From: Roseivivax lentus
Lineage (GTDB): Bacteria; Pseudomonadota; Alphaproteobacteria; Rhodobacterales; Rhodobacteraceae
Assembly: GCF_900156805.1 (NCBI RefSeq)
Contig: NZ_FTOQ01000002.1
Span: 558,001-622,000, forward strand
Direction of reading: 5' to 3'
Length of the DNA stretch: 64,000 nt
Positions 18,439-27,215 of the stretch are shown here, in pieces. The position numbers and the translations under genes are program-made. The first letter of the stretch is position 1; the number at the start of each line of letters is the position of its first letter. Under the pieces are notes generated by a model, which had not been told where the DNA came from, did no database searches, and saw nothing but the letters and a program-made list of their open reading frames with translations.

Positions 18439-18652
18439 GGCGGCAACATTTCACGCAGGAAAGTGTCTTTTGAGTGCAGCAGAGGCGGTCGGGAAGGCGC
18501 AAAATTGAGACAACAATGACGCCAATGCGCGTCAGGTGGCGCAGTGGCCGGGTCGGTCTGCGCATCTTCGCACAGAAGCCGCTCGGCGGTGGCGGTTTTC
18601 GAACGGGCGATCTCTGCCAATATCGGGGTGGAACCCAAAGGAGTGTCACCCC

Positions 18653-19591
18653 ATGAGCTGGAACCCCGCCCTCGATCCGCATTGCCCCACCGGCGACGAT
18701 GTGGATGCCATCGACACCGTCATCATCCCGCGCGCCCGCGATCTCGGCGGCTTCAAGGTGCGCCGCGCGCTGCCCGCGCCCAAGCGGCAGATGGTCGGGC
18801 CGTTCATCTTCTTCGACCAGATGGGCCCGGCGGAATTCCTGCCCACCAAGGGCCTCGACGTCCGCCCGCACCCGCATATCGGGCTCGCGACCATCTCCTA
18901 TCTCTTCCGGGGGCGGATGCACCATCGCGACAGCCTCGGGACCGATGCCTGGATCGAGCCCGGCGCGGTGAACTGGATGGTGGCGGGCCACGGCATCACC
19001 CATTCCGAGCGCACCGACGACGCGACCCAGACCGACCCGATGCCCTTTTTCGGCATCCAGACCTGGGTGGCGCTGCCCAAGGATCACGAGGACCGCGCGC
19101 CGGACTTCGAACATGCGCCGGCCTCGGCGCTGCCCTTCATGGAAGGCGAGGGCAAGGAGGTGCGGCTCATCCTCGGCTCCGCCTGGGGCGAGACCGCGCC
19201 GGTCAAGACCGCCTCCGAGATGTTCTATGCCGATGCGGTGCTTGAGCCGGGCGCGCAGATCCCGCTGCCCGAGGATCACGAGGATCGCGGCGTCTACGTG
19301 GTCTCGGGCGCGGTCGAGATCGCGGGTGAGACCTATGAGGCCGGGCAGATGATGGTCTTCCGCCCCGGCGACCGGGTGTCGCTGAAGGCGGGCGGGCAGG
19401 GCGCGCGGGTGATGCTGCTGGGCGGCGAGACGCTGGAGGGGCCGCGCTATATCTGGTGGAACTTCGTGGCCTCCTCGAAGGAGCGGATCGAGGAGGCGAA
19501 AGAGGCCTGGCGGCGCGAGGATTGGGCCGATGGCCGCTTCCATCTGCCCCCGGGCGACGACGCGGAATTCATCCCGCTGCCCGACCGCTGA
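18653..19591 (+). CDS. Pirin-family bicupin protein
   Basis: A 312-residue pirin. The N-terminal cupin carries the metal-binding pattern HPHIGLATISYLFRG and GHGITHSE, with the usual three His and one Glu. The second cupin covers about 190-280. Pirins bind a mononuclear metal; some have quercetinase activity and some act as protein partners. AAAGGAG precedes ATG 18653. It is transcribed divergently from the LytTR operon, with a 214-nt shared upstream region. Confidence 0.9.
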   Translation: MSWNPALDPHCPTGDDVDAIDTVIIPRARDLGGFKVRRALPAPKRQMVGPFIFFDQMGPAEFLPTKGLDVRPHPHIGLATISYLFRGRMHHRDSLGTDAWIEPGAVNWMVAGHGITHSERTDDATQTDPMPFFGIQTWVALPKDHEDRAPDFEHAPASALPFMEGEGKEVRLILGSAWGETAPVKTASEMFYADAVLEPGAQIPLPEDHEDRGVYVVSGAVEIAGETYEAGQMMVFRPGDRVSLKAGGQGARVMLLGGETLEGPRYIWWNFVASSKERIEEAKEAWRREDWADGRFHLPPGDDAEFIPLPDR

Positions 19592-19729
19592 GCGGAGCGC
19601 CGCGCGGGGCGCGGAAAAAACGCCGCCGGGCGTGCCGATGATCTGCGTTTCGCCGCCAATTCCGCTTGACGGGGCAGGAGACCGGCCATAGAACGCCCGA
19701 CACGTCCGGGGCACCCGGGCGGGCAGCGA

Positions 19730-19806
19730 GCGGTTGTAGCTCAGTTGGTTAGAGTACCGGCCTGTCACGCCGGGGGTCGCGGGTTCGAGCCCCGTCAACC
19801 GCGCCA
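19730..19806 (+). tRNA. tRNA-Asp (anticodon GTC), copy 1
   Basis: Acceptor GCGGTTG/CAACCGC, anticodon stem CCGGC/GCCGG with loop CTGTCAC giving GTC, T-loop GTTCGAG, encoded CCA. It is a substrate for queuosine insertion at G34. Confidence 0.96.
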
Positions 19807-19842
19807 CCGCTGTCCCGTCCCGATCCACCCCGCACGCGATGC

Positions 19843-19919
19843 GCGGTTGTAGCTCAGTTGGTTAGAGTACCGGCCTGTCACGCCGGGGGTCGCGGGTTCG
19901 AGCCCCGTCAACCGCGCCA
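19843..19919 (+). tRNA. tRNA-Asp (anticodon GTC), copy 2
   Basis: Identical over all 77 nt to the copy 36 nt upstream, with encoded CCA. The spacer is unrelated to the flank of copy 1, so the duplicated unit is the tRNA itself. Confidence 0.96.
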
Positions 19920-20015
19920 CTTTCCCTCGATGTTCCGAAAATCCCGCGCATATTCTGCGCGCCGCCCCGACCGCCGCCGGGCGTCCCACCTCTGCGGGAA
20001 GCGCCGCGCCCCTGT

Positions 20016-20063
20016 CACGGCCGGACCGAAAATACCTCCGGAGGTTTGGAGGCAGCGCCTCCA
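20016..20063 (+). repeat. Dispersed palindromic element, shortened copy
   Basis: Carries the core CGGACCGAAAATACCTCCGG and the second hairpin TTGGAGGC-AGC-GCCTCCAA, with one extra base pair compared with other copies. The third hairpin module is missing. It lies between tRNA-Asp and the 3' end of the YcbK-like gene. Confidence 0.8.
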
Positions 20064-20133
20064 ACGCGGCCGCAGGACGCGCCCGCCGCCGAGCCGGTCT
20101 GAAGGCGCCGCGCCGGCCCGGACATGCGGCACG

Positions 20134-20157
20134 AAAAAAGGCGCCGAACCCGGCGCC
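20134..20157 (-). terminator. Intrinsic terminator of YcbK-like gene
   Basis: On the minus strand: GGCGCCG, GGTT loop, CGGCGCC, then six T. It lies 31 nt past the stop. Confidence 0.9.
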
Positions 20158-20187
20158 TCGTTTCACAATCCCCTGCGGTTCCGGCGC

Positions 20188-20757
20188 TTATCCGCCCCAG
20201 CTGCGCACCGGGCCGCAATCCATATGCACGAAGTTCGAACCCGAATAGCGCCCGACCCCGCCCGCGCGGCAGGCCGCGGCGGCGCGGGCGATCTGGCTGA
20301 CCGAGCGGGAATTGAGTCGCAGATCCGCGGCCTCCCCGCGCAGGTGACGCGAATTCTTCGCCACGCCCGAAGAGCGGCGGCGCAGCATCGCGTTCGTCTC
20401 GGGGCTGCGGTAGCCCGAGATCAGCATGTAGGGATCGGACGCGTCGAGCAGGTTGTGCGACGCCGCCATGATGTCGATCGTGCGCAGGTCGATCGACTTC
20501 ACCTTGTTGTTGCGCCAGTCGCGCATGAAGTAATTGATCTCGTTCACGGCGTCGGCGATGTAATCGCCATCCACCCAGTAGATCATGTCGATGCGTTCTC
20601 CGGTGCGCCCGGAATACATCTTGATGCGGCGGATGTCGCCGCCCCCGCGAAGGAACCCCGCGGCGTTCGCGAAAGTCGGTGCGGCTGTGATCGTCGTCGC
20701 GGCGAAGGCCTGTAAAAGCCCACGGCGCGTAATGCCGCCAAAGCGTGCTTGAGTCAT
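20188..20757 (-). CDS. YcbK-like M15-family (DUF882) peptidase, Tat exported
   Basis: A 189-residue protein. ITRRGLLQAF at residues 9-18 is a twin-arginine signal followed by a hydrophobic core. The mature part shows the DUF882/M15 pattern ISGYRSPETN, SRHLRGEAADLR and NFVHMDCG, containing the His and Asp residues expected to bind zinc in D,D-carboxypeptidase-type enzymes. It probably trims peptidoglycan stem peptides. It is divergent from an L,D-transpeptidase gene, a coherent cell-wall pair. Confidence 0.85.
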   Translation of the reverse strand: MTQARFGGITRRGLLQAFAATTITAAPTFANAAGFLRGGGDIRRIKMYSGRTGERIDMIYWVDGDYIADAVNEINYFMRDWRNNKVKSIDLRTIDIMAASHNLLDASDPYMLISGYRSPETNAMLRRRSSGVAKNSRHLRGEAADLRLNSRSVSQIARAAAACRAGGVGRYSGSNFVHMDCGPVRSWGG

Positions 20758-21090
20758 CGGAAGCCTGTCCCGTTGTTCTGTCCTGTATCGCGCGCCTCGT
20801 TGGGCACGCCTGCCATCTATCCCCAGATGTCTTAAATTTTATTGCATAAACCGAATCTAACCGAAACCCGGCCCGGGGATGTTCACGAAGCGTACAATAC
20901 TTTTCGGCGAAAAGTTGCCCAAAGTATCGCGCCGTGTCCGGATTGTCGCAGTCATGTCACAGACCCGGTGCAGCGAGGCGGCGCAGCGCAAAAGAGGCGG
21001 CCCGTGCATGCATTTGTGAATGGACAGCAGGAACTTTCCGGCTTCTGATGGGGTAACCCCTTTGTGTCAAAGTCTTTTGAGGTGCCTCGC
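20758..21090. other. Divergent promoter region between two cell-wall genes
   Basis: A 333-nt A/T-richer region with no credible gene. It holds a small hairpin ACTTTTC-GGC-GAAAAGT at 20899-20915, nested in a looser ATACTTT/AAAGTAT repeat, and an 11-nt palindrome GGGGTAACCCC at 21050-21060. These could be operators for the divergent YcbK-like and L,D-transpeptidase genes, but no known motif fits. Confidence 0.5.
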
Positions 21091-22704
21091 ATGTCCGTCC
21101 GTCTTCCCCGCGCGCTGAAACCCCTTGCCATGGCGGGCGCGCTGGCCCTGGGTGTCGCGGTCGCGCCGGCACCCGCAACGGCGCAGGTCACCGCGTTCAA
21201 GCAGGCCGTGGCCGAAACGGTGGCCGATCACGACGGGCTCAGCGATTTCTACCGGACGCGCCTCTTCGAGCCGGTCTGGACCGGCCCCGGCGAGCTCGAC
21301 CGCCAGCGCCGGGCCTTCCTTCTCGACGCGATGCGCCGCGCCCCGTCCCACGGGATTCCCGCCGCGCGCCACGATGCCGACGCGCTTTACCGGAAATTGC
21401 GCGACGCCCGCACCCCCCGGGATCGCGGCCTGGCCGAGATCGCGCTGTCGAAGGCTTACCTGCGGCTGGCCCATGACCTGCAGACCGGCATCCTCGATCC
21501 GCGCGAGGCCGCCAGCGGCATCAAGCGCGACCCGCAGCAGCGCAGTCCCGAGGAACTGCTCGCGCGGCTGATGAACGAGGACCCGCGCGCGCTTTTCCGC
21601 TCGCTCGCGCCGCAAAGCCCCGAATACATCCGCCTGATGGCGACCCGCGTAGCGCTCGAGACGCGGCGCGCGAGGGGCGGCTGGGGCAAGCCCGTCAACG
21701 CCTCCAGCCTCGAGCCCGGCCAGTCCGGTGCGGCGGTGGTCGACCTGCGCAACCGGCTCATCGCGATGGGCTATCTCGGCCATACCTCGACCGCGCTCTA
21801 CGACAAGGCGATCGAGGCGGCGGTGCGCGACTTCCAGCGCGATCACGGCATGGAGGAGGACGGCGTCGCGGGCGCGGCCACCCTGAAGGCGATCAATGTC
21901 GGCATCGACGAACGGCTGAAATCGGTGATCGTCGCGATGGAGCGCGAGCGCTGGATGAACATGCCCGGGGGCCTCGGCGACCGGCACATCAAGGTCAACC
22001 TGACCGAGTTCGTGGCCCGCATCTACGACGACGACAAGGTCACCTTCGAGACCCGGTCGGTCATCGGCAAGAACCTCTCGACGCATCAGACGCCCGAGTT
22101 TTCCGACGTGATGGAGCATATGGAGATCAATCCGAGCTGGTACGTGCCGCGCTCCATCATCGTGAACGAATACCTGCCCGCGTTGCGGCGCAACCCAGGG
22201 GCCGCGGGCCATCTGCGCATTGTCGACAGCCGCGGCCGGACGGTGAACCGGGGGCGGGGCTTCTCGCAATATTCGGCCTCGAGTTTCCCCTACTCGATGC
22301 AGCAGCCGCCGGGGCCGAAAAACGCGCTCGGGACCGTGAAGTTCATGTTCCCCAACCGCTACAACATCTACCTGCACGACACGCCCGCCAAGAGCCTGTT
22401 CAGCCGCGATGTGCGCGCCTTCTCGCATGGCTGCATCCGGCTGAACGATCCGCATGACTTCGCCTATGCGCTCCTGGCCCCGCAGGAGGCCGATCCGGAG
22501 AGCTTCTTCCAGGCCAAGCTGCGCACCGGCGTGACCCAGCGGGTGGTGCTGGACAAGCAGGTGCCGGTGCACCTGATCTACCGCACCGCCTTCACCACCG
22601 CCAAGGGCCGCACCCAGTTCCGCGACGACATCTACGGGCGCGATGCGCAGATCTGGCGGGCGCTGGAAGCGGCAGGGGTTTCGCTGGGCGACCTTCAAAG
22701 CTAA
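21091..22704 (+). CDS. YcbB-type L,D-transpeptidase with peptidoglycan-binding domain
   Basis: A 537-residue exported enzyme. Residues 1-32 are a signal peptide. A scaffold domain follows, then a PG_binding_1 domain around 205-265 (LEPGQSGAAVVDLRNRL), then a YkuD catalytic domain with H446-G-C448-IRL, C448 being the nucleophile. It should make 3-3 cross-links in peptidoglycan; YcbB (LdtD) is the E. coli relative. I chose ATG 21091, preceded by TTGAGGTG; a GTG at 21064 would add nine residues with no good ribosome site. Confidence 0.92.
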   Translation: MSVRLPRALKPLAMAGALALGVAVAPAPATAQVTAFKQAVAETVADHDGLSDFYRTRLFEPVWTGPGELDRQRRAFLLDAMRRAPSHGIPAARHDADALYRKLRDARTPRDRGLAEIALSKAYLRLAHDLQTGILDPREAASGIKRDPQQRSPEELLARLMNEDPRALFRSLAPQSPEYIRLMATRVALETRRARGGWGKPVNASSLEPGQSGAAVVDLRNRLIAMGYLGHTSTALYDKAIEAAVRDFQRDHGMEEDGVAGAATLKAINVGIDERLKSVIVAMERERWMNMPGGLGDRHIKVNLTEFVARIYDDDKVTFETRSVIGKNLSTHQTPEFSDVMEHMEINPSWYVPRSIIVNEYLPALRRNPGAAGHLRIVDSRGRTVNRGRGFSQYSASSFPYSMQQPPGPKNALGTVKFMFPNRYNIYLHDTPAKSLFSRDVRAFSHGCIRLNDPHDFAYALLAPQEADPESFFQAKLRTGVTQRVVLDKQVPVHLIYRTAFTTAKGRTQFRDDIYGRDAQIWRALEAAGVSLGDLQS

Positions 22705-22708
22705 CACT

Positions 22709-22726
22709 CCGGGCATATCTGCCCGG
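22709..22726 (+). promoter_or_regulatory. Hairpin just upstream of lpxD
   Basis: CCGGGCA, TATC loop, TGCCCGG starts 5 nt after the L,D-transpeptidase stop. Its last bases touch the CGGAGA ribosome site of lpxD. It may be a processing or attenuation hairpin between the two genes. Confidence 0.5.
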
Positions 22727-22734
22727 AGACCGCC

Positions 22735-23826
22735 ATGCGCCACACCATCGCCGAGATCGCCCGTGCCACGGGACTGGACGCCGTGGGCGACGGCAGCATC
22801 GCGGTCGTCGGCGTGGCCGAGCCCGCCGATTGCCCGCCCGACCGGCTGGCCATCGCGCTGAAGCCCGCCTTCGCCGAACAGCTGGGCCAGGGCGGCGCGC
22901 GGGTGGCGCTTTTGTGGGAGGGCGCGGATTGGCAGGGCTTCGGCCTCGAGGCCGCGATCCTCGCGAAGCGGCCGCGCTACGCGCTGTCGGGCGTCTCGGC
23001 GGCCTTCGATCCGGGGCAGGGCTACGGGCCGGGCGTGCATGAAAGCGCGGTGATCGATCCCAGCGCGAAGCTGGCGCCGGATGTCGCCGTGGGGCCCTTT
23101 ACCATGATCGGCGCGGAGGTGGAGATCGGCGCGGGCAGCGTGATCGGCCCGCAGGTCTTCATCGGGCGCGGCGCGCGGATCGGGGCGGGCGCGCTCATCC
23201 ATGCGGGCGCGCGGATCGGGGCGGGCGTCACCGCCGGGGACCGGCTCATCGCGCAGTTCAACGCGGTGATCGGCTCGGACGGCTTTTCCTTCGTCACCCC
23301 CGAAGTCTCGGGCGTCGAGCGCGCCCGCGAAAGCCTCGGCGATCAGGGCGGGACAGAGGCGCAAAGCTGGGCGCGCATCCATTCGCTGGGCGCGGTCACG
23401 CTGGGCCACGATGTCGAGGTTGGCGCCAATTCGTCCATCGACCGGGGCACCGTGCGCGACACCGCGATCGGAACCGGGACCAAGATCGACAACAACGTGC
23501 AGGTCGGCCACAACGTGGTGATCGGGCAGCATTGCCTGCTCTGCGGCCTCGTCGGCATCGGCGGGTCCACGGTGATCGGCGATCACAGCGTGCTGGGCGG
23601 CGCGTCGGGGGTCGCGGACAACCTGCGGATCGGCGCGCGCGTCATCCTGGGCGGCGGCACGATCGCGCTCTCGAACGTGCCCGAGGGGCGGGTGATGATG
23701 GGCTACCCGGCAATGAAGATGGATCAGAACATCGAGGTCTATAAGGGACTGCGCCGCCTGCCGCGGCTCTTCCGCGACGTCGCTGCGCTGCGGAAAGCGG
23801 TTTCAAAGTCTTCGGGGAATGACTAA
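22735..23826 (+). CDS. lpxD: UDP-3-O-(3-hydroxyacyl)glucosamine N-acyltransferase
   Basis: A 363-residue LpxD, the third enzyme of lipid A synthesis, which transfers a 3-hydroxyacyl chain from ACP to the 2-amino group of UDP-3-acyl-glucosamine. After a uridine-binding domain (1-100) the protein is a left-handed beta-helix of hexapeptide repeats. The catalytic His is in DNNVQVGHNVVIG; a C-terminal helix (GLRRLPRLFRDVAAL) binds ACP. lpxA/lpxB/fabZ are not adjacent; instead an ACP and a ketoacyl synthase follow. Confidence 0.95.
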   Translation: MRHTIAEIARATGLDAVGDGSIAVVGVAEPADCPPDRLAIALKPAFAEQLGQGGARVALLWEGADWQGFGLEAAILAKRPRYALSGVSAAFDPGQGYGPGVHESAVIDPSAKLAPDVAVGPFTMIGAEVEIGAGSVIGPQVFIGRGARIGAGALIHAGARIGAGVTAGDRLIAQFNAVIGSDGFSFVTPEVSGVERARESLGDQGGTEAQSWARIHSLGAVTLGHDVEVGANSSIDRGTVRDTAIGTGTKIDNNVQVGHNVVIGQHCLLCGLVGIGGSTVIGDHSVLGGASGVADNLRIGARVILGGGTIALSNVPEGRVMMGYPAMKMDQNIEVYKGLRRLPRLFRDVAALRKAVSKSSGND

Positions 23827-23864
23827 ATCGCAGGCGAATGCGTGACAGAGCGGACAGACGCCCC

Positions 23865-24125
23865 ATGGATGTGAAGACGAAGGTTGTGGAAATCCTGGCC
23901 GAGCAGGCGGTGCTCGAGCCGTCCGACGTGGAGATGGACATGACACTCGAGGATCTGGGCATCGATTCGATGGCGCTTGTGGAATCGATCTTCACCATCG
24001 AGGAAGCCTTCGACATCTCCGTGCCCTTCAACGCCAACGCTCCGGGCGAGAGCGGTTTCGACATCTCCTCGGTCTCGCGCATCGTGGCGGAGGTGGAGCG
24101 GCTCGTCGCCGAACAGCACGCGTGA
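23865..24125 (+). CDS. Specialised acyl carrier protein
   Basis: An 86-residue ACP. The phosphopantetheine site is S35 in LGIDSMALVE. It differs from housekeeping AcpP by an insertion after helix II (NANAPGESGFD), reminiscent of specialised ACPs such as AcpXL. ATG 23865 gives the normal ACP length. Its stop overlaps the GTG start of the ketoacyl synthase (GTGA), so the two are coupled and probably work together, perhaps supplying a particular acyl chain for lipid A. Confidence 0.85.
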   Translation: MDVKTKVVEILAEQAVLEPSDVEMDMTLEDLGIDSMALVESIFTIEEAFDISVPFNANAPGESGFDISSVSRIVAEVERLVAEQHA

Positions 24126-25330
24126 AGCGCGTCGTCATCACCGGCGCGGGCACGATCAACGCGCTGGGGCACGACGTGGCCACGACCTGTGCCGCGATGC
24201 GCGAGGGCCGGTCGGGGATCGGCCCGCTCGATATCCGCGACGCGGACCGGCTGTCGATCCGGATCGGCGGGCAGGTCACCGGCTACGAGGCCGAGGCGCG
24301 CTTCAACCGCCAGCAGATCGCGCTTTACGACCGCTACACGCAGTTCACCCTGCTCGCCGCCGCCGAGGCCATCGGCCAGTCGGGCCTCAGCTTCGAGGGC
24401 GAGCTTGCCGCGCGTTCGGGCGTGGTGCTGGGGACCTCCGGCGGCGGGCTGACCACGCAGGACGAGAATTACCGGGCGGTCTACGAGGAGGGCAAGAACC
24501 GGGTGCATCCGTTCATCGTGCCCAAGCTCATGAACAACGCTGCCTGTTCGCATGTCTCGATGCAATACAACATCAAAGGGCCGTCCTTCACCGTGGCCTC
24601 GGCCTGCGCCTCGTCCAACCACGCCATGGGCCAGGCCTTCTGGTTCGTCCGGTCGGGCATGGCGCCGGTCATGGTCACCGGCGGCTCCGAATCGATGCTC
24701 TGCTTCGGTGGGATCAAGGCCTGGGAAGGGCTGCGGGTGATGTCGAAGGACGGCTGCCGGCCGTTCTCGGCCAACCGCAACGGCATGGTGCAGGGCGAGG
24801 GGGCGGGCATTTTCGTCTTCGAGGAATACGAACATGCCCGCGCGCGCGGCGCCGAGATCCTGGCCGAGGTGGTGGGGGCGGCGATGTCCTCGGACGCCGC
24901 CGACATCGTCATGCCGTCGAAACAGGGCGCGGCGCGGGCCATGCGCGGGGCGCTCGCCGATGCCGGGCTCGCGCCCGAGACCATCGGCTACATCAACGCC
25001 CACGGCACCGGCACCGCCGCCAACGACAAGACCGAATGCTCCGCCGTGGCGGATGTGTTCGGCGCGCATGCGGACCGGCTGATGATCTCGTCGACGAAAT
25101 CCATGCACGGCCACGCCATCGGCGGCACCGGGGCCATCGAGGCGCTGGCTTGCCTCATGGCGTTGCGCGAGGGCGTGATCGCGCCCACCATCAATTACGA
25201 CGAGCCGGATCCGGAATGCGCGCTCGACGTGGTGCCGAACGAGGCGCGCGAGGCGCGGGTCGAGGCGGTGCTCTCCAACGCTTTCGCCTTCGGGGGGCTC
25301 AACGCGGTGCTGGCCTTCGCACGGGTCTGA
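24122..25330 (+). CDS. Beta-ketoacyl-ACP synthase, KAS II (FabF/NodE) type
   Basis: A 402-residue condensing enzyme with the Cys-His-His triad C162 (ASACASS), H294 (NAHGTGT) and H331 (KSMHGH). The GTG start overlaps the ACP stop. FabF proper is about 413 aa and usually sits with fabD/fabG/acpP; this copy is instead paired with the specialised ACP behind lpxD. A role in making an unusual fatty acid is likely; lipid A is the natural guess from context. Confidence 0.88.
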   Translation: MKRVVITGAGTINALGHDVATTCAAMREGRSGIGPLDIRDADRLSIRIGGQVTGYEAEARFNRQQIALYDRYTQFTLLAAAEAIGQSGLSFEGELAARSGVVLGTSGGGLTTQDENYRAVYEEGKNRVHPFIVPKLMNNAACSHVSMQYNIKGPSFTVASACASSNHAMGQAFWFVRSGMAPVMVTGGSESMLCFGGIKAWEGLRVMSKDGCRPFSANRNGMVQGEGAGIFVFEEYEHARARGAEILAEVVGAAMSSDAADIVMPSKQGAARAMRGALADAGLAPETIGYINAHGTGTAANDKTECSAVADVFGAHADRLMISSTKSMHGHAIGGTGAIEALACLMALREGVIAPTINYDEPDPECALDVVPNEAREARVEAVLSNAFAFGGLNAVLAFARV

Positions 25331-25384
25331 GCCGGATTTGCCGATCCCGCGGTGCGGGCATGCCGCCAGCGCATGGCGTCTCGC

Positions 25385-25475
25385 CCGGGGCCTATGGCCC
25401 CGGTCTCGGGTGAAGGGGGCGCTGCCCCCTCTTGGCCTTCGGCCAATTCACTCCCGGCGGTATTTGTCCAAGAGG
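25385..25475. repeat. Cluster of three hairpins, second palindromic element type
   Basis: CCGGGGCC-TAT-GGCCCCGG (25385-25403), AGGGGGC-GCT-GCCCCCT (25414-25430) and TTGGCC-TTC-GGCCAA (25432-25446), followed by ACTCCCGGCGGTATTTGTCC. It lies between the convergent ketoacyl synthase and mnmA genes. The GGTATTT box recalls the core of the other dispersed element, but the overall sequence differs. Confidence 0.75.
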
Positions 25476-25560
25476 CAAGCGCAAGGGGGCTTGGCGCGCC
25501 TGTCGGCCGTCCCGCCCGGCGCGGGGGCCGAGGCGCGCCCGGGCCCGGGGTGGCGCGAGG

Positions 25561-26703
25561 TCAATGCCCGCGCCAGATCCATCCGCCGCCCAGGATGCGG
25601 CTGCCGCCGGTTTCGTAGAACACGCAGGCCTGGCCCGGCGAGACACCTTCCTCGGGGCTGAGAAGTTCGACCTCCGCCTCGGTCGCCGAGAGCGGGCGGA
25701 TCACCGCCTCGCGCGGGGGACGGGTGGAGCGGACCTTGACCGAGACATGCCATTCGGCCCGGCTCTCGAAGGCCGCATCGCCCAGCCAGTTGATCTCGCG
25801 CACCGGGATGGTGCGGGTGGCGAGCAGGCTTTTCGGGCCGACGATCACGCGTTTCGCGTCGACGTCGAGCCGGACGACGTAGAGCGGCTCGTCGAGGCCG
25901 CCGATGCCGAGGCCGCGGCGCTGGCCGATCGTGTAATGGATCACGCCCTTGTGGCTGCCGAGAACGCGGCCATCGGCATGCACGATCTCGCCCGGCTCCG
26001 CAGCACCCGGGCGCAGTTTCTCGATCACCGCCGCGTAATTGCCGTCGGGCACGAAGCAGATGTCCTGGCTGTCGGGCTTGTCGGCCACCGTGAGCCCGTA
26101 TTTCGCCGCGAGCGCCCGGGTCGCGTCCTTCGAGGGCAGGTGGCCCAGCGGGAAGCGCAGGTAGTCGAGCTGCTCGGGCGTCGTGGAGAACAGGAAGTAG
26201 GACTGGTCGCGATTGGCATTGGCGGCTGAATGCAGCTCCGGCCCCGCCGCACCCATCTTGCGCTGGATGTAATGGCCGGTCGCCATGCAATCGGCGTCGA
26301 GATCGCGGGCGGTCGCCAGGAGGTCCTTGAACTTCACCCGCTCGTTGCAGCGGATGCAGGGCACCGGCGTCGCGCCACCGAGATAGCTTTCGGCAAACTC
26401 GTCGATCACCGCGTCGCGGAAGATGTTCTCGTAATCGAGCACGTAATGGGGAAAGCCCATCTCCTCGGCCACGCGGCGGGCGTCGTGGATGTCGATGCCG
26501 GCGCAGCAGGCGCCCTTCTTGGCCAGGGCCGCGCCATGGTCGTAAAGCTGCAGCGTCACGCCCACCACGTCGTAGCCTTCCTCGGCCAGCTGGGCGGCCA
26601 CGACCGAGCTGTCCACGCCGCCCGACATGGCGACCACCACGCGCGTCTCGGACGGGGGTTTCGCGAAGCCGAGGGAATTCGGGGTCGATGCGTCGAAGGC
26701 CAT
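25561..26703 (-). CDS. mnmA: tRNA-specific 2-thiouridylase
   Basis: A 380-residue MnmA, which thiolates U34 of tRNA-Lys, -Glu and -Gln. The PP-loop SGGVDSS lies at 27-33, the catalytic Cys pair at C116 (PCIRCN) and C216 (SQDICFV). Length is normal. It converges with the ketoacyl synthase gene and is divergent from sciP with a 137-nt gap. Confidence 0.96.
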   Translation of the reverse strand: MAFDASTPNSLGFAKPPSETRVVVAMSGGVDSSVVAAQLAEEGYDVVGVTLQLYDHGAALAKKGACCAGIDIHDARRVAEEMGFPHYVLDYENIFRDAVIDEFAESYLGGATPVPCIRCNERVKFKDLLATARDLDADCMATGHYIQRKMGAAGPELHSAANANRDQSYFLFSTTPEQLDYLRFPLGHLPSKDATRALAAKYGLTVADKPDSQDICFVPDGNYAAVIEKLRPGAAEPGEIVHADGRVLGSHKGVIHYTIGQRRGLGIGGLDEPLYVVRLDVDAKRVIVGPKSLLATRTIPVREINWLGDAAFESRAEWHVSVKVRSTRPPREAVIRPLSATEAEVELLSPEEGVSPGQACVFYETGGSRILGGGWIWRGH

Positions 26704-26809
26704 GTTCTTCCTGCCAGCTGGAGCGTTGGGTAAGACCGGCGGAATATATGAAAATCCAACCTATTCTCAAGGGCGCGGTTCATGCAGCGTTAAGCGCGGC
26801 TGCGCGAGG

Positions 26810-26838
26810 GTCTGATCCGGACGAACAAGGGATCAGAC
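26810..26838 (+). promoter_or_regulatory. Hairpin masking the sciP ribosome site
   Basis: Perfect 9-bp arms GTCTGATCC (26810-26818) and GGATCAGAC (26830-26838) with an 11-nt loop. The 3' arm ends 2 nt before the sciP ATG and includes most of the AAGGGA Shine-Dalgarno sequence. Folding should block translation of sciP. Confidence 0.65.
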
Positions 26839-26840
26839 GG

Positions 26841-27119
26841 ATGTACCTCAAAAGGATCGATGGGCCGCGGGCGGTGCGGTTGCCGGATGGCAGCACGATG
26901 ACACGGGCGGACCTGCCGCCGGGCGATACGCAGCGCTGGGTGGCCTCGCGCAAGCTGGCGGTGGTGAAGGCGGTGCTGTTCGGGCTGATCACCGAGGCCC
27001 AGGCGCAGGAGCTTTATGCGCTGTCCGAGGAAGAGTTGCAGGAATGGATCGGTGCTGCGCGGATGCACGGCCCGGATGCCCTGAAAACAACAGCTTTGCA
27101 GAAATATCGACAACTTTAG
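26841..27119 (+). CDS. sciP: CtrA inhibitor SciP (DUF1153)
   Basis: A 92-residue DUF1153 protein. MYLKRIDGPRAVRLPDG followed by a helix-turn-helix region (RWVASRKLAVVKAV, then LITEAQAQELYALSEEEL) is the SciP signature. In Caulobacter SciP binds CtrA and stops it activating promoters in G1 cells. Here it lies 96 nt upstream of ctrA itself in the same orientation. An in-frame ATG at 26688 exists but lies across the mnmA promoter and lacks family similarity. Confidence 0.92.
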   Translation: MYLKRIDGPRAVRLPDGSTMTRADLPPGDTQRWVASRKLAVVKAVLFGLITEAQAQELYALSEEELQEWIGAARMHGPDALKTTALQKYRQL

Positions 27120-27156
27120 GTTGTATTTGATGCTTTTGCGGGTATGTTTAGGAGTG

Positions 27157-27201
27157 GTTAACTCTTTTCGTCGCAGATTGAGCATAGCCGGGACAGCTCA
27201 A
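27157..27201 (+). promoter_or_regulatory. ctrA leader: GTTAAC half-site and inverted repeat
   Basis: GTTAAC at 27157-27162 contains a single CtrA half-site (TTAAC); a second one at the normal 7-nt spacing is absent. Further down, TTGAGC (27178-27183) and GCTCAA (27196-27201) form a 6-bp inverted repeat just before the GGAGA ribosome site of ctrA. Regulatory role inferred only. Confidence 0.45.
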
Positions 27202-27215
27202 TCGGAGACACCAAA

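Noticed and set aside
19730-19919. Attachment site or integrated element at the tRNA-Asp pair
   Set aside because: tRNA 3' ends often host integrases, but no integrase, no partial tRNA duplicate with foreign DNA, and no change in gene content is seen; it is a simple tandem tRNA duplication.
21067-23586. Open frame of 839 codons on the minus strand
   Set aside because: Antisense to the L,D-transpeptidase and lpxD; composition artefact.
27157-27162. CtrA autoregulatory box at ctrA
   Set aside because: Only one TTAAC half-site is present; the second half at 7-nt spacing is missing, so a true CtrA box cannot be claimed.
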